Notes under the pieces: generated by a model
The model's input: only the letters and a program-made list of their open reading frames with translations
Told to the model about the DNA's origin: nothing
The model's database searches: none
Assembly: GCA_903831825.1 (NCBI GenBank)
Contig: CAIKZE010000425.1
Span: forward strand, 1 to 42,972
Direction: 5' to 3'
From: an uncultured Lentisphaeria bacterium
GTDB lineage: Bacteria > Verrucomicrobiota > Lentisphaeria > Victivallales > Victivallaceae
DNA: 42,972 nt
Shown: piece after piece, positions 25,470 through 34,222 of the stretch
Numbering within the stretch: the first letter of the stretch is position 1
Layout of the letters: every line of letters begins with the position of its first letter
Made by a program: the position numbers and the translations under genes

Positions 25470-26075
25470 TTAGCGGGCGTAGTACTCGACGACGCTCATG
25501 ATATTGGCGTTGACCGGAATCTCAGAGATTTCCGGAATGCGCACGAGCGTGGCTTTCAATGCTTCGGTCTCGACCATGATATAGCCGGGAACGGTGCTAT
25601 TGGTTTTCTTGGCAATTTCCGCAATGGCAGGAGACTTTTCCGCGTTAATGGTAACGCTCTGGCCTTCTTTCATCTGGTATGACGGACGGTCAACTTTGTG
25701 TCCCTCGACCAGGATGTGTCCATGGGTGATAAACTGCTTCGCCGCGAAAATGGTCGGAGCGAAACCGCTATGGTACAGGAACGCGTCCAAACGCTGTTCA
25801 ATGTTGCGGATCAGTTTTTCGTTGGTCTTGCCTTCGCCCTGTTTCGCTCTCTGGAAAGCGAGTACGAGCTGTTTTTCAGAAATCGCGTAATGAGCGCGGA
25901 GTTTCTGCTTTTCCATCATCAGTTCACCGAATCCGGAAAGTTTCTTTTTACGGCCGGTTTTGCCGTGCTGCCCCGCGGGGTACGGACGTTTCGCGCTCGG
26001 ACATTTGGGATCACTCCAAACGCACTGTCCGATTCTGCGACAGAATTTGTGTTTCGCCTGACTTGCAGTTGCCAT
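25470..26075 (-). CDS. rpsD: 30S ribosomal protein S4
   Basis: 201 aa, full length. Primary 16S rRNA-binding protein that starts 5'-domain assembly. N-terminal part with the conserved KRPYPAGQHG block; central S4 RNA-binding fold (RLDAFLYHSGFAPTIFAAKQFITHGHILVEGHKVDRPSY); C-terminal VNANIMSVVEYYAR. Three Cys (C12, C18, C25) sit where zinc-binding S4 forms have four, so a reduced or lost zinc site is possible. GGAGCAAGGG ribosome site. Monocistronic with its own promoter and terminator, rather than in the alpha (rpsM-rpsK-rpsD-rpoA) operon. Confidence 0.97.
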   Translation of the reverse strand: MATASQAKHKFCRRIGQCVWSDPKCPSAKRPYPAGQHGKTGRKKKLSGFGELMMEKQKLRAHYAISEKQLVLAFQRAKQGEGKTNEKLIRNIEQRLDAFLYHSGFAPTIFAAKQFITHGHILVEGHKVDRPSYQMKEGQSVTINAEKSPAIAEIAKKTNSTVPGYIMVETEALKATLVRIPEISEIPVNANIMSVVEYYAR

Positions 26076-26097
26076 CCCTTGCTCCTATTGGTTAAGA

Positions 26098-26126
26098 GTT
26101 ATGTTTTATCCGGCTAAAGGTGTCAA
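26098..26126 (-). promoter_or_regulatory. Sigma-70 promoter of rpsD
   Basis: Minus strand TTGACA (26126-26121), 17 bp, CATAAC (26103-26098). Start site expected near 26091, giving a ~16-nt untranslated leader that is mostly the ribosome site. The leader is too short for a classic S4 autoregulatory pseudoknot. Confidence 0.7.
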
Positions 26127-26259
26127 GCACTAATAAAAGTGGGGCCTCTAGCCTTCATACTAAAAAAAGTCTATTAAGATAGCATCATGAATGGAAATCT
26201 TCAAGATTGTCATGTAAATTTTTTAGGGTTTTAAATAATAAGCAGAATTAAGGATATGT

Positions 26260-27510
26260 ATGGACTGGTATAAAGTTGCGTTCAAAGGCGGCCGGCTGTC
26301 TTTGAAGATGTTTTTGGCCGCGGGATGTACCCTGATGATGATGGGCAGCGCTTCCGGGAAAGTTACCAACGGATTGGAAGTGTTTCTGGAACAGCATACC
26401 GATCTGGTTAAAGGCAAGCGGGTGGGGCTGCTGACCAATCAGACCGGCGTCAACTCGAACAAACAGGCTGCGGTTGACCTGTTCAAAGCCAACCCGAATA
26501 TTAATTTGCAGGCGCTGTTCGCGCCGGAACACGGTATCCGCGGCGACATCAAGGCGGGAGAAAACGTCGGCACCACCCGTGATTCGAAAACCGGGCTGAC
26601 CGTTTATTCGCTGTACGGCGGCAAAGATCACCGTCCGACCAAGGAATCCCTGGACAAGATTGACGTAATGATTTACAATATCCAGGATATCGGCTGCCGT
26701 TCCTATACTTACATCTGGCACATGGCCGAATGCATGAGGGGATGCGCGGCCGCCGGAAAACCGTTTATTGTACTGGACGTGCCCAACCCCATGGGCGCGC
26801 AGTCCATGGACGGGCCGATCATTGAAAATAAATTCCGCTCATTCATCGGACTCTATCCGATTCCATATTGTTACGGGCTGACCGCCGGCGAACTGGCGCG
26901 GTACCTGAACAAGGAGCACAATATCAACTGCAAACTTTATGTGGTTCCGATGGTCAACTATCGCCGCGATATGAGTTGGGCGGACACCGGTCTGCCCTGG
27001 GTGGCGACCTCTCCGAATGTGCCGAACGTGCGTTCAGCGCAAGACTACTGCATCACCGGCACCATCGGCACTCTGGGCCAGACCAATATCGGTCTGGGCT
27101 TTGCGCCGTTTGAAATCATTGCCACCCCGTGGATCGATGCCGATCATATGGCAACCTATCTCACGGCCCAGAAAATTCCCGGAATCCGGTTTGTTCCGTT
27201 CACCTATGTGCCGGAAAAAGGCTTCATGGCCGGGAAACTGATTCACGGCGTCAAAATCTCTGTCACTGATACCGCGAACTGCCGTCCGATCGTGGCGACA
27301 ATCGCCATTCTTTGTTATCTCCAGAAATACTATTCCAAATATTTTAAATGGCAGCCGGAAAAATTCAACGGTTTTGATAAGGCCATCGGTACCGCGAAAG
27401 TCAGGGAAATGGTCATGGCCGGAGAGAACTATAAAACCATCATTGCCGCCTGGGATAGACCTTTAAGTAATTTCAGGGCAAGGGCTGCCCAGTATAAAAT
27501 ATACAAATAA
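26260..27510 (+). CDS. DUF1343 protein, NamZ-like exo-beta-N-acetylmuramidase
   Basis: 416 aa. N-terminal hydrophobic segment (~11-27, KMFLAAGCTLMMMGSASG) indicates export. The DUF1343 core shows GLLTNQTGVN, LFAPEHGIRG (~88-97), YSLYGG, IYNIQDIGCRSYTY, DVPNPMG, YPIPYCYGLTAGELA and TGLPWVATSPNVP. NamZ (CAZy GH171) releases terminal MurNAc from peptidoglycan fragments, so cell-wall recycling or nutrition outside the cytoplasm is likely. AAGGATATGT precedes the ATG. Stands alone on the plus strand. Confidence 0.85.
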   Translation: MDWYKVAFKGGRLSLKMFLAAGCTLMMMGSASGKVTNGLEVFLEQHTDLVKGKRVGLLTNQTGVNSNKQAAVDLFKANPNINLQALFAPEHGIRGDIKAGENVGTTRDSKTGLTVYSLYGGKDHRPTKESLDKIDVMIYNIQDIGCRSYTYIWHMAECMRGCAAAGKPFIVLDVPNPMGAQSMDGPIIENKFRSFIGLYPIPYCYGLTAGELARYLNKEHNINCKLYVVPMVNYRRDMSWADTGLPWVATSPNVPNVRSAQDYCITGTIGTLGQTNIGLGFAPFEIIATPWIDADHMATYLTAQKIPGIRFVPFTYVPEKGFMAGKLIHGVKISVTDTANCRPIVATIAILCYLQKYYSKYFKWQPEKFNGFDKAIGTAKVREMVMAGENYKTIIAAWDRPLSNFRARAAQYKIYK

Positions 27511-27701
27511 AACGCGGAATATGGGAAGTATGGGATCGGACAATTGTTCGCAACGGCAAAGCATTTTGGGTAATGCTGCCCGAAATGGCTTTATTGTAGG
27601 GGCCGTCCGTCTCGTACGGCAATCTCCCGTTATTTTCAGAGCTTTCAAATTATGTCAATCGTCGAAGGTAGCAGGCATCCAAAATTCAGAGGTATAAGAA
27701 A

Positions 27702-28415
27702 ATGGATAAGAATATAGTGGAACTGGCAGTAGTCATGCCTGTATACAATGAACAGGAAATTATCCGGCGGACCGTAACTGAATGGGAGTATCTGCTGAAA
27801 CAGCTTGACATTAATTACGAATTCCACATTTACGACGATGGTTCCAAAGACAATACGCCGAAAATCCTCAAAGAACTGGCCGCCGCCAATCCTAAAATAA
27901 TTCCACACTTCCAGCCCATGACCGGACACGGGCCTGCTTCATTGCTGGGATGCCGCGAAAATTCTGCTGCCAGATGGATTTTTCTGACTGATTCCGGCAG
28001 TGATGCCAGTTTCAAAAATTTCGGACGGATGTGGGGAATGCGCCGGACTTATTATTTCATCGTGGCCAGAAGAAAACGGACATTGGGAATTGAACATTTT
28101 ATCATTTCCACTATTTGCAGTATAATAATAAAAATATTGTTCGGCCGCGGCATTTTCGATGTCAATTCGCCATGCCGCCTGATGTTCTGCCATGCATTCC
28201 GGGATATCTTTCAGATGATTCCGGAGAATACTTATGCTCCCAATCTGATTATCACCGGCGAAGCATGCCGCCGGCAGATCGCCTTGTGTGAACTGCAAAT
28301 TGACTCCTACCACGCCAAGCCCGGCTCCGGTTACTATACCAAAGACATCACATTGATAACAGCGTTTAAGGCGTTGTTCCAGACCATAATGTTCCGTCTG
28401 AAAAACCTTCAATAA
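27702..28415 (+). CDS. Family 2 glycosyltransferase (DPM1-like)
   Basis: 237 aa, soluble GT-A fold. N-terminal strand AVVMPVYNEQEII, HIYDDGSKDNTPKIL (~41-55), then FLTDSGSD in place of the usual DADxQ metal motif, and FGRGIFDVNSPCRLM in the acceptor region. Most like polyprenyl-phosphate sugar transferases. The short protein has no C-terminal membrane helices. AGAGG ribosome site. Ends 3 bp from the convergent yifB stop. Confidence 0.85.
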   Translation: MDKNIVELAVVMPVYNEQEIIRRTVTEWEYLLKQLDINYEFHIYDDGSKDNTPKILKELAAANPKIIPHFQPMTGHGPASLLGCRENSAARWIFLTDSGSDASFKNFGRMWGMRRTYYFIVARRKRTLGIEHFIISTICSIIIKILFGRGIFDVNSPCRLMFCHAFRDIFQMIPENTYAPNLIITGEACRRQIALCELQIDSYHAKPGSGYYTKDITLITAFKALFQTIMFRLKNLQ

Positions 28416-28418
28416 GGG

Positions 28419-29957
28419 TTACCAGCTTTCGCCGCGGTCGAAATTTCTGTAATTGATGGCTTCGAACAAGTGGTCTTCGCCGATATTGGGAGACTGGACG
28501 AGGTCGGCGATGGTGCGCGCCACTTTCAGTATCCGGTCATAGGCGCGGGGGCTCAAATGGAAATCATTGATCGCATGACGCAGCAACATCTGCTCTCCTG
28601 CTCCGATCCGGCAAAAATGCGGAAGGTCTTTGCTGGTCATGTGAGCATTGCAGTAAAAACCCAGGCTGGAAAATCTCTCCGACTGGATTGCTCTCGCGGC
28701 TTTGACGCGTTCGAGTATCTTGGCGCTGGGTTCGCCGCCGGGCGCGGCCAGCAATTCTTCCTGGTTCAAGTGGGGGACTTCCACATGCAGATCAATGCGG
28801 TCAAGCAGCGGTCCGGAAATTTTCCCCCGGTACTTTCTGACTTCATTCGGCTTGCACCGGCAGCCGAGCGCGGGATTCATCCTGCCGCACGGACACGGAT
28901 TCATCGCCGCCACCAGCATGAACTTGGCGGGGAAAGTGAAACTTCCGGCGGCGCGGGCCACATTCACCATGCCGCTTTCCAGCGGCTGACGCAGGACTTC
29001 CAGCACATTTCTTTTAAATTCCGGCAGTTCGTCGAGAAACAGCACCCCGTTATGGGCCATGCTGATTTCACCGGGCGACGGATTTTTGCCGCCGCCGATC
29101 AAACCGACGTCGCTGATGGTATGGTGCGGCGAACGGAACGGCCGGCGGTTGAGCAGTGGCTGTCCGGAGGAGAGCAATCCGAGTACACTGTGAATGCGGC
29201 TGGTTTCCAGCGTTTCTGCCAGCGTCATGTGCGGCAGAATCCCGGCAAGCCGGGCGGCAATCATGCTCTTGCCGGTGCCGGGCGGCCCGATCATCAGGCT
29301 GTTATGCCCGCCGGCGGCGGCGATTTCCAGGGCGCGCCGGGCCATCGCCTGACCTTTGACTTCCGCAAAATCCGGGTCGCGACTGTTGTCGGCGCGAATA
29401 TAGCTTTGCAGGTCCGCCTTGTACGGCAGCATCCCGCCTTCATTGAAATATTCCACGGCTTCACGCAAAGAACCGACCGGATAAACGGGAAAGCCGCCGG
29501 CCGCCAGCGCGGCTTCTTCGGCATTGAAATGCGGCACCAGCAGCGCTTCGAGTCCGGGTTCGGAACTGACCTTTACCGCGACCGGCAATGCGCCGCGTAC
29601 CGCGCGGACGGAACCATCCAGCGCCAGTTCGCCGATGATGGCGGTTTTCGCCAGCTTGGTGCGGTCAATATAGCCGGTGGCGGCCAGCATCCCCAGCGCA
29701 ATCGCCAGATCGAACGCCGCGCCTTCCTTCTTCAAATCGGCCGGGGCCAGATTAACCAGCGTGGCGCCGTGCGGATGGGGAAACCCGGTGCTGTGCAGCG
29801 ATGAACGCACCCGGTCGCGGCTTTCCTTGATGGCGGGGTCGGGCAGTCCGACGATGGAAACAAAATCTTGTTCGCCGGAACCGGTGGCGTTAATTTCCAC
29901 CTCCACCATATAAGCATCGATCCCGATGACCGCCGCGGAAAATGTTTTTGCCAGCAT
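28419..29957 (-). CDS. comM: YifB/ComM family Mg-chelatase-like AAA+ ATPase
   Basis: 512 aa, normal length. N-terminal Lon-protease-like (ChlI) domain (VEVEINATGSGEQDFVSIVGLPD...), AAA+ domain with Walker A GPPGTGKS (~222-229), Walker B VLFLDELPEF, NPCPCGRMN, and the C-terminal Mg_chelatase_C segment (LSPRAYDRILKVARTIADL). In competent Proteobacteria ComM is a branch-migration helicase for natural transformation; in other bacteria the role is undefined. AGAGA precedes the ATG. Upstream lies copy A of the 57-bp repeat. Confidence 0.93.
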   Translation of the reverse strand: MLAKTFSAAVIGIDAYMVEVEINATGSGEQDFVSIVGLPDPAIKESRDRVRSSLHSTGFPHPHGATLVNLAPADLKKEGAAFDLAIALGMLAATGYIDRTKLAKTAIIGELALDGSVRAVRGALPVAVKVSSEPGLEALLVPHFNAEEAALAAGGFPVYPVGSLREAVEYFNEGGMLPYKADLQSYIRADNSRDPDFAEVKGQAMARRALEIAAAGGHNSLMIGPPGTGKSMIAARLAGILPHMTLAETLETSRIHSVLGLLSSGQPLLNRRPFRSPHHTISDVGLIGGGKNPSPGEISMAHNGVLFLDELPEFKRNVLEVLRQPLESGMVNVARAAGSFTFPAKFMLVAAMNPCPCGRMNPALGCRCKPNEVRKYRGKISGPLLDRIDLHVEVPHLNQEELLAAPGGEPSAKILERVKAARAIQSERFSSLGFYCNAHMTSKDLPHFCRIGAGEQMLLRHAINDFHLSPRAYDRILKVARTIADLVQSPNIGEDHLFEAINYRNFDRGESW

Positions 29958-29992
29958 AATTTCTCTTTATAAATCAGTTGTTTATATTCATC

Positions 29993-30049
29993 GCATTTAC
30001 CATAATCTATATTAGGTTGCTGACAACACAAACCGGAATAAAAAAATCT
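29993..30049. repeat. 57-bp direct repeat flanking the DUF6880 gene, copy A
   Basis: GCATTTACCATAATCTATAT... through CAAACCGGAATAAAAAAAT, same orientation as 31497-31553, 1504 bp away, about 49 of 57 positions identical by eye. Lies 36 bp upstream of the comM start. Confidence 0.8.
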
Positions 30050-30091
30050 CTTCTGGAAATAGTTTGCATGTCCTCCAGAATGTTTTATCAG

Positions 30092-31429
30092 CTATATCCC
30101 GTCAACCCTGGCCCAAAACGCAGACTTGCGTTTATGGGCGGCGACAAGCGCTGCCGCGTAGTTCGAATGATTTTGGAGAGTGCGCCAGTCTGTAATTTCT
30201 GGAGCGATTTTATTCAGTTCAGTCCAATATTCCGCGCCATGAGTGTAGGCTTTGACATTTTTACGTTCCAGAATCGAGTCCAGCAATGCGCGGAAAACCA
30301 CCGTTGCGGCCAGCAGGAACCCTGCCTGCTTGAACGGCTTCAACAATGAGTTAAGCGAATAGTAATTTCCACCGTCAATTTTTTCATGCCGTTGAATAAC
30401 ATATTCAGCCGCAACAGCCGTCAGTCCGGCCTCAATCAGAAAAACCGCATTGTCCGCGCTGAAACGCTTTTCGCTCATAATCACGGCAGTTTCATCGGCG
30501 ACCACTTTCTCATATTTATCTTTGCCGATTATTTCCAGCAGTTCGCCAAGATTTTCTTTTGAGCGATAGGCTCGAAAGGATTCCCGGCAAAATGTTTCCA
30601 GTTCTTCCAGCATATTGAGTTTTTTGAAGATTTGTTTTTTGAAACCGGAAGACACATATTGCGTCTCCGGAATTTTTTGCAACCACAGAAGCGCATTGGA
30701 ATAATCTCCGCAATCATAATACAGATGCGCAATTTCTTCCATATCACGGGGCCAAACCTGCCCGTCATCCCGGCTTGTCCTCAACTCAATCAAAAGTTCC
30801 GGATCTTTCATCTGTCTGGCCAGAACAGCCAGTGCGGCGGAAGCATTGCCTGCAGAATATTTGTCCTTCCCGTTAACCGATTTGCGGCGATAAAACTCAA
30901 ACATACGGCGCAGATTCTTTTTAGGCAGGATTTTGCCAGCCGACTCCAGCAGGCCGTCCCTCACTCCATATTCATCCTTATCAAGCAGCTTGAGTATCAA
31001 CTCCTCAATAAAATCCTTGTCTTTGCACTTTGCGGCGTAGGTTGCGAACAGTCCGGCGGCTTCGTCGGAATACACCTCGCCGATCATGCCGCTGGAGTCA
31101 TCGCAACAGTTGAAAACCGCTCCATCGGTCTCAATAAAAGAAGCAACCAACTGAAGACCGGTTTTCGGCTCCGCATTGCTTTTTGAAAGTTCGTCAAGCA
31201 TTTCCGAGAGTTTATTGGAAAAATCATGTGAGTCGCTGTAACCGATGAAATCCGACATGCCGTGCAATGCCGCAACTTTTAGTTTGAAACGCACAACGCT
31301 TTCCTCCGGCGAGGCAAGCAGCCGTTCAATATAATCGTCAACATCCGGGTATCTGGCCGACAGCTCAAGCAATGCGTCAGCTAAAGTTCCCGAATCAAGA
31401 GCAAGCAACTTGTTTTTGCGTGATGGCAT
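30092..31429 (-). CDS. DUF6880-family protein
   Basis: 445 aa starting at the ATG at 31429 (MPSRKNKLL) with GCAGGAG upstream; the longer frame runs into the flanking repeat and has no ribosome site. Helical repeat protein throughout (TPR/HEAT-like helix pairs) ending in the DUF6880-like signature AYTHGAEYWTELNKIAPEITDW...H.NYAAALVAAHKRKSAFWARV. Function unknown for the family; a soluble scaffold role is suggested by the fold only. The gene lies inside a 1.5-kb unit bounded by 57-bp direct repeats. Confidence 0.75.
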   Translation of the reverse strand: MPSRKNKLLALDSGTLADALLELSARYPDVDDYIERLLASPEESVVRFKLKVAALHGMSDFIGYSDSHDFSNKLSEMLDELSKSNAEPKTGLQLVASFIETDGAVFNCCDDSSGMIGEVYSDEAAGLFATYAAKCKDKDFIEELILKLLDKDEYGVRDGLLESAGKILPKKNLRRMFEFYRRKSVNGKDKYSAGNASAALAVLARQMKDPELLIELRTSRDDGQVWPRDMEEIAHLYYDCGDYSNALLWLQKIPETQYVSSGFKKQIFKKLNMLEELETFCRESFRAYRSKENLGELLEIIGKDKYEKVVADETAVIMSEKRFSADNAVFLIEAGLTAVAAEYVIQRHEKIDGGNYYSLNSLLKPFKQAGFLLAATVVFRALLDSILERKNVKAYTHGAEYWTELNKIAPEITDWRTLQNHSNYAAALVAAHKRKSAFWARVDGI

Positions 31430-31496
31430 CACCAATCTCCTGCAATAAATTGAATCTTCGCCCAAGCCTGCGCAACTACGGAATATAGGCTCAATG

Positions 31497-31553
31497 GCAT
31501 TTCCCATAATCTATATTAGATTGTTGACAACTCAAACCGGAAATCAAAAAATT
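31497..31553. repeat. 57-bp direct repeat flanking the DUF6880 gene, copy B
   Basis: GCATTTCCCATAATCTATAT... through CAAACCGGAAATCAAAAAAT. Contains AATCTA-TAT-TAGATT, a perfect small palindrome that has one mismatch in copy A. Lies 68 bp upstream of the DUF6880 start, in the same relation to a minus-strand gene as copy A to comM, so it may carry a promoter. Confidence 0.8.
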
Positions 31554-31657
31554 ATCCGTCGAAGGATATGCTTTATCCGGTGCAATTCGGGTTTGACTTG
31601 CATGGAATCCGTATTATTTTAATTGTTTTACAATTCAATATACAGGAAGATTTTGAT

Positions 31658-32383
31658 ATGTCAGCCAAAGCTGCAGTACTTGTTCCTTGTTTCAACGAAG
31701 AGGTAAACATCCCCAGTGTGGTTGCCACGTTGAAAAAACATGTGCCGGAAATGGATATCATCATTATCAACGACTGTTCCACTGACCATACCGCCGCGGT
31801 CGCGGCTGCGGCCGGAGTTAAAACCGTATTGGATCTGCCGTGCAATCTCGGGATTGGCGGAGCGGTCCAGACCGGGCTGAAATACGCTCACCGCAACGGC
31901 TATGAACTGGCGATAAAGTTTGACGGTGACGGTCAGCACAAAGCGGAAAATATAGCTAAACTGCTCGCGCCGATAGAAGCAAACGAGGCGGACGTCGTGA
32001 TCGGCTCCCGTTTCTGCGCCAAGCATAACGGGTTCAAATCAACCTTTTTCCGCCGGCTGGGCATCCGGCTGTTCTTCCTGGTAAATTCGGCGCTGATCCG
32101 GCAGATGATTACCGACAACACTTCCGGGTTCAGGGCTTATAACCGCCGGGCGCTGTCGTTCCTGGCCAAACGTTACCCGTCATTCGACTATCCGGAACCC
32201 GAAGAAGTAATTCTGCTCGGCAAAAACCACTTCCGCATCAAGGAAGTATTTACGGAAATGAATCCCCGCCTGGGCGGAGTGTCTTCCATCTCCCCCATCA
32301 AATCGGTATATTATATGATCAAGGTCATGTTCGCGATTTGCATGGTCGCAATGAGGCCGGCGGAAAAACAGGAGAAGCGCTGA
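31658..32383 (+). CDS. Family 2 glycosyltransferase (polyprenyl-phosphate sugar synthase type)
   Basis: 241 aa starting at the ATG at 31658 (MSAKAAVLVP) with AGGAAGA upstream; the longer upstream frame is not supported. GT-A signatures: LVPCFNEEVNI, IIINDCSTDHT, LPCNLGIGGAVQTGLKYA, the metal motif KFDGDGQH (~88), IGSRF and DNTSGFRAYNRRAL. Uses NDP-sugar, probably with an undecaprenyl-phosphate acceptor at the membrane (family knowledge). Its stop overlaps the ribosome site region of the DUF2304 gene, 1 bp away, so the two are one operon. Confidence 0.9.
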   Translation: MSAKAAVLVPCFNEEVNIPSVVATLKKHVPEMDIIIINDCSTDHTAAVAAAAGVKTVLDLPCNLGIGGAVQTGLKYAHRNGYELAIKFDGDGQHKAENIAKLLAPIEANEADVVIGSRFCAKHNGFKSTFFRRLGIRLFFLVNSALIRQMITDNTSGFRAYNRRALSFLAKRYPSFDYPEPEEVILLGKNHFRIKEVFTEMNPRLGGVSSISPIKSVYYMIKVMFAICMVAMRPAEKQEKR

Positions 32384-32384
32384 T

Positions 32385-32786
32385 ATGAACGGATTTTTTG
32401 GTGCCCATCAATTCGAAATAGTTGCATTTGTCTGCAGTCTCTGCTTTATGTTTTTCATCATAGAGTCGATCAGAAAGCAATTGATAAAGGAAGCCTATTC
32501 GCTGATCTGGATTTTCATGGGGATGATTTTAATTATCCTGTCAATCGCCCCCCAGGTGCTCAAACTGGTTTCCGACTTTATTGGAATCGCTTATCCGCCA
32601 TACACCCTTTCGCTGGTGCTGATTACGGCCATTCTGCTGATTCTGGTGCAATACTCGATCGTGATTTCCAAGCAGACGGAACGCATCAAGGACCTGACCC
32701 AGGAACTCGGCCTGCTGGCGGAAAAGCTGTCTAAACTGCAAGACCGGATTGACAAGCTGGATAAAACCGAAAAATCTTCCAAATAA
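32385..32786 (+). CDS. DUF2304 membrane protein
   Basis: 133 aa with three membrane helices (~10-28, 36-56, 70-94) and a C-terminal coiled-coil tail (QTERIKDLTQELGLLAEKLSKLQDRIDKLD). DUF2304 proteins commonly sit directly after a GT2 gene and are thought to anchor or assist the transferase in polyprenyl-linked sugar transfer. Spacing here (TGATATG) suggests translational coupling. Confidence 0.88.
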   Translation: MNGFFGAHQFEIVAFVCSLCFMFFIIESIRKQLIKEAYSLIWIFMGMILIILSIAPQVLKLVSDFIGIAYPPYTLSLVLITAILLILVQYSIVISKQTERIKDLTQELGLLAEKLSKLQDRIDKLDKTEKSSK

Positions 32787-32809
32787 TAAGTACCTCATTT
32801 GAAACTCTT

Positions 32810-32841
32810 TTTAACCACAGAGACACAGAGGCACAGAGAAA
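32810..32841. repeat. ACCACAGAGACACAGAGG-type intergenic repeat
   Basis: TTTAACCACAGAGACACAGAGG... is a single half-copy of a motif seen between genes in many environmental bacteria; same general style as the CGCAAAG elements here but different sequence. Confidence 0.6.
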
Positions 32842-32917
32842 TCCTTTTTTTAATATTAAAACTTTTATCTTTTTACTTTTGCCTTTTGGCTTGTCCTATT
32901 GACAGTTTCTTTTTTGA

Positions 32918-32936
32918 TAAAACTGCGGGTCCCGCA
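32918..32936 (-). terminator. Likely terminator of the 353-aa membrane protein gene
   Basis: Minus-strand stem TGCGG (32936-32932) GAC CCGCA (32928-32924) followed by GTTTTATC. Short stem but 25 bp after the stop and between convergent genes. Confidence 0.5.
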
Positions 32937-32961
32937 ATCAAACGCTGATTACTATCCTTAA

Positions 32962-34023
32962 TTATGAAGCATTCAGCGCCGGAGGCTCCGTTTGAGTCGG
33001 AATTGCTTGAGTTTGCGGTAATGGCGGCGGAAGGTGAATATTGTATTCCGAGCCGAATTGCGCGAGCAGTTCCACCCCGAACAGCCTGAAGAAGACGAAG
33101 ACCGGCAGCAGTAATACAGTTACCACAAATGTTCCCACCAATGGTATTGCCAGCAGAATGAAGCCGATGCAGCATGTTGCCAGGACGGCGATAATTATTG
33201 CGCCTACGGCCATCAGCGAAAAGACTATATACAGCAGAATATATCTTATGAAAGTGGAAAGATTGACTTTCGCCAGCGCCAGGAATTTTTTCCAGGCTTC
33301 AATCGCTTTAAGATTGCTCCAGTACATTACCGGAACGACAAATTGCTCGAAGAAAAATTTGACAAGAGCGAAAAACAAGCCGAATGCCAACACAAACAGG
33401 CCGTCAATAACCATGCAGTCGATTACCGTATCGTCCGGTTTCAGCCAAGCCTTTGCCGCCAGCATGGATTTGAGCCAGGGCAGCATACTGAAAGCGGGAA
33501 TCAGCAATAACATAAATATTGCCATTGAGATAAGACAGAGAACCAGTCGCCATAGAAACGCGGAGTTCCCGCAGATTTTAAATTTTCTCCATGGTCCGGC
33601 AATCTCCGCGCGGTCATGGATCAGGTTATCGAGCAGGATAAATTTAAACCGGGATTTCAGCCAGGCAAGAACCAATGAAATCACGATAATTATAAAAAAA
33701 ACAACGGCAATTCCTGCACAGATGCCTGTAAGTAAATTAACTGAGATATGGCATTGTTCGGCCGTTCTGGTAAAAATATTGCCAGAGTCGCCATTGAAGA
33801 TTTGATTCAAGGCATTGATAAAAGCGTTTATCTTTTCTTTGTGCTTGCTGTGATTGTCGCCGAAAGAACTGAAGTTGAAATGGCCTCTGATTTCACCGAG
33901 ATATGCGATCCATGCGCAGAACCCGAGCGTGATCCATTTGGCGAAATCAAACGGCTTGAACAGAATAAGAACCATTTTACGCCAGGCGGACTCGGCGGCG
34001 TTCATACAACTGATTTCTTTCAT
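32962..34023 (-). CDS. Polytopic membrane protein, DUF7544-like
   Basis: 353 aa, about six membrane helices. The first hydrophobic segment follows a conserved-looking AWRKMVLILFKPFDFAKW motif; others lie at ~105-125, 160-182, 205-230, 262-290 and 295-320. The C-terminus is Pro/Gln-rich and probably cytosolic. The AWxxxxxxLFxPFxxxKWxxLGF start recalls DUF7544-type proteins of unknown function. GGGGGAA ribosome site. Confidence 0.7.
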   Translation of the reverse strand: MKEISCMNAAESAWRKMVLILFKPFDFAKWITLGFCAWIAYLGEIRGHFNFSSFGDNHSKHKEKINAFINALNQIFNGDSGNIFTRTAEQCHISVNLLTGICAGIAVVFFIIIVISLVLAWLKSRFKFILLDNLIHDRAEIAGPWRKFKICGNSAFLWRLVLCLISMAIFMLLLIPAFSMLPWLKSMLAAKAWLKPDDTVIDCMVIDGLFVLAFGLFFALVKFFFEQFVVPVMYWSNLKAIEAWKKFLALAKVNLSTFIRYILLYIVFSLMAVGAIIIAVLATCCIGFILLAIPLVGTFVVTVLLLPVFVFFRLFGVELLAQFGSEYNIHLPPPLPQTQAIPTQTEPPALNAS

Positions 34024-34155
34024 AAGCAGTTCCCCCGTTTATACCGCTTAAACATAATATCTGTTTGCCGGATGTGCAAAAAAAGTAGCCGGATTTTTTA
34101 TTAAAACCGCAAAACCTTGAAAAATAACTGTTTTTATCTGCAAAACGCAATTGAT

Positions 34156-34183
34156 TTGACGCGGAACAGGTTTAAAATATACT
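34156..34183 (+). promoter_or_regulatory. Sigma-70-like promoter of the YfgM-like gene
   Basis: TTGACG (34156-34161), 16 bp, TATACT (34178-34183), ending 39 bp before the ATG at 34223. Confidence 0.6.
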
Positions 34184-34222
34184 CTTCACATTTAATCAAA
34201 TTATTTAAGGGTTTACATAACT

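Noticed and set aside
28470-29804. 444-codon open frame antisense to comM
   Set aside because: Shadow frame; the opposite strand has all YifB/ComM motifs.
31508-31657. TTGACA at 31521 as promoter for the GT2 gene at 31658
   Set aside because: No acceptable -10 hexamer at 16-18 bp; the word belongs to the 57-bp direct repeat.
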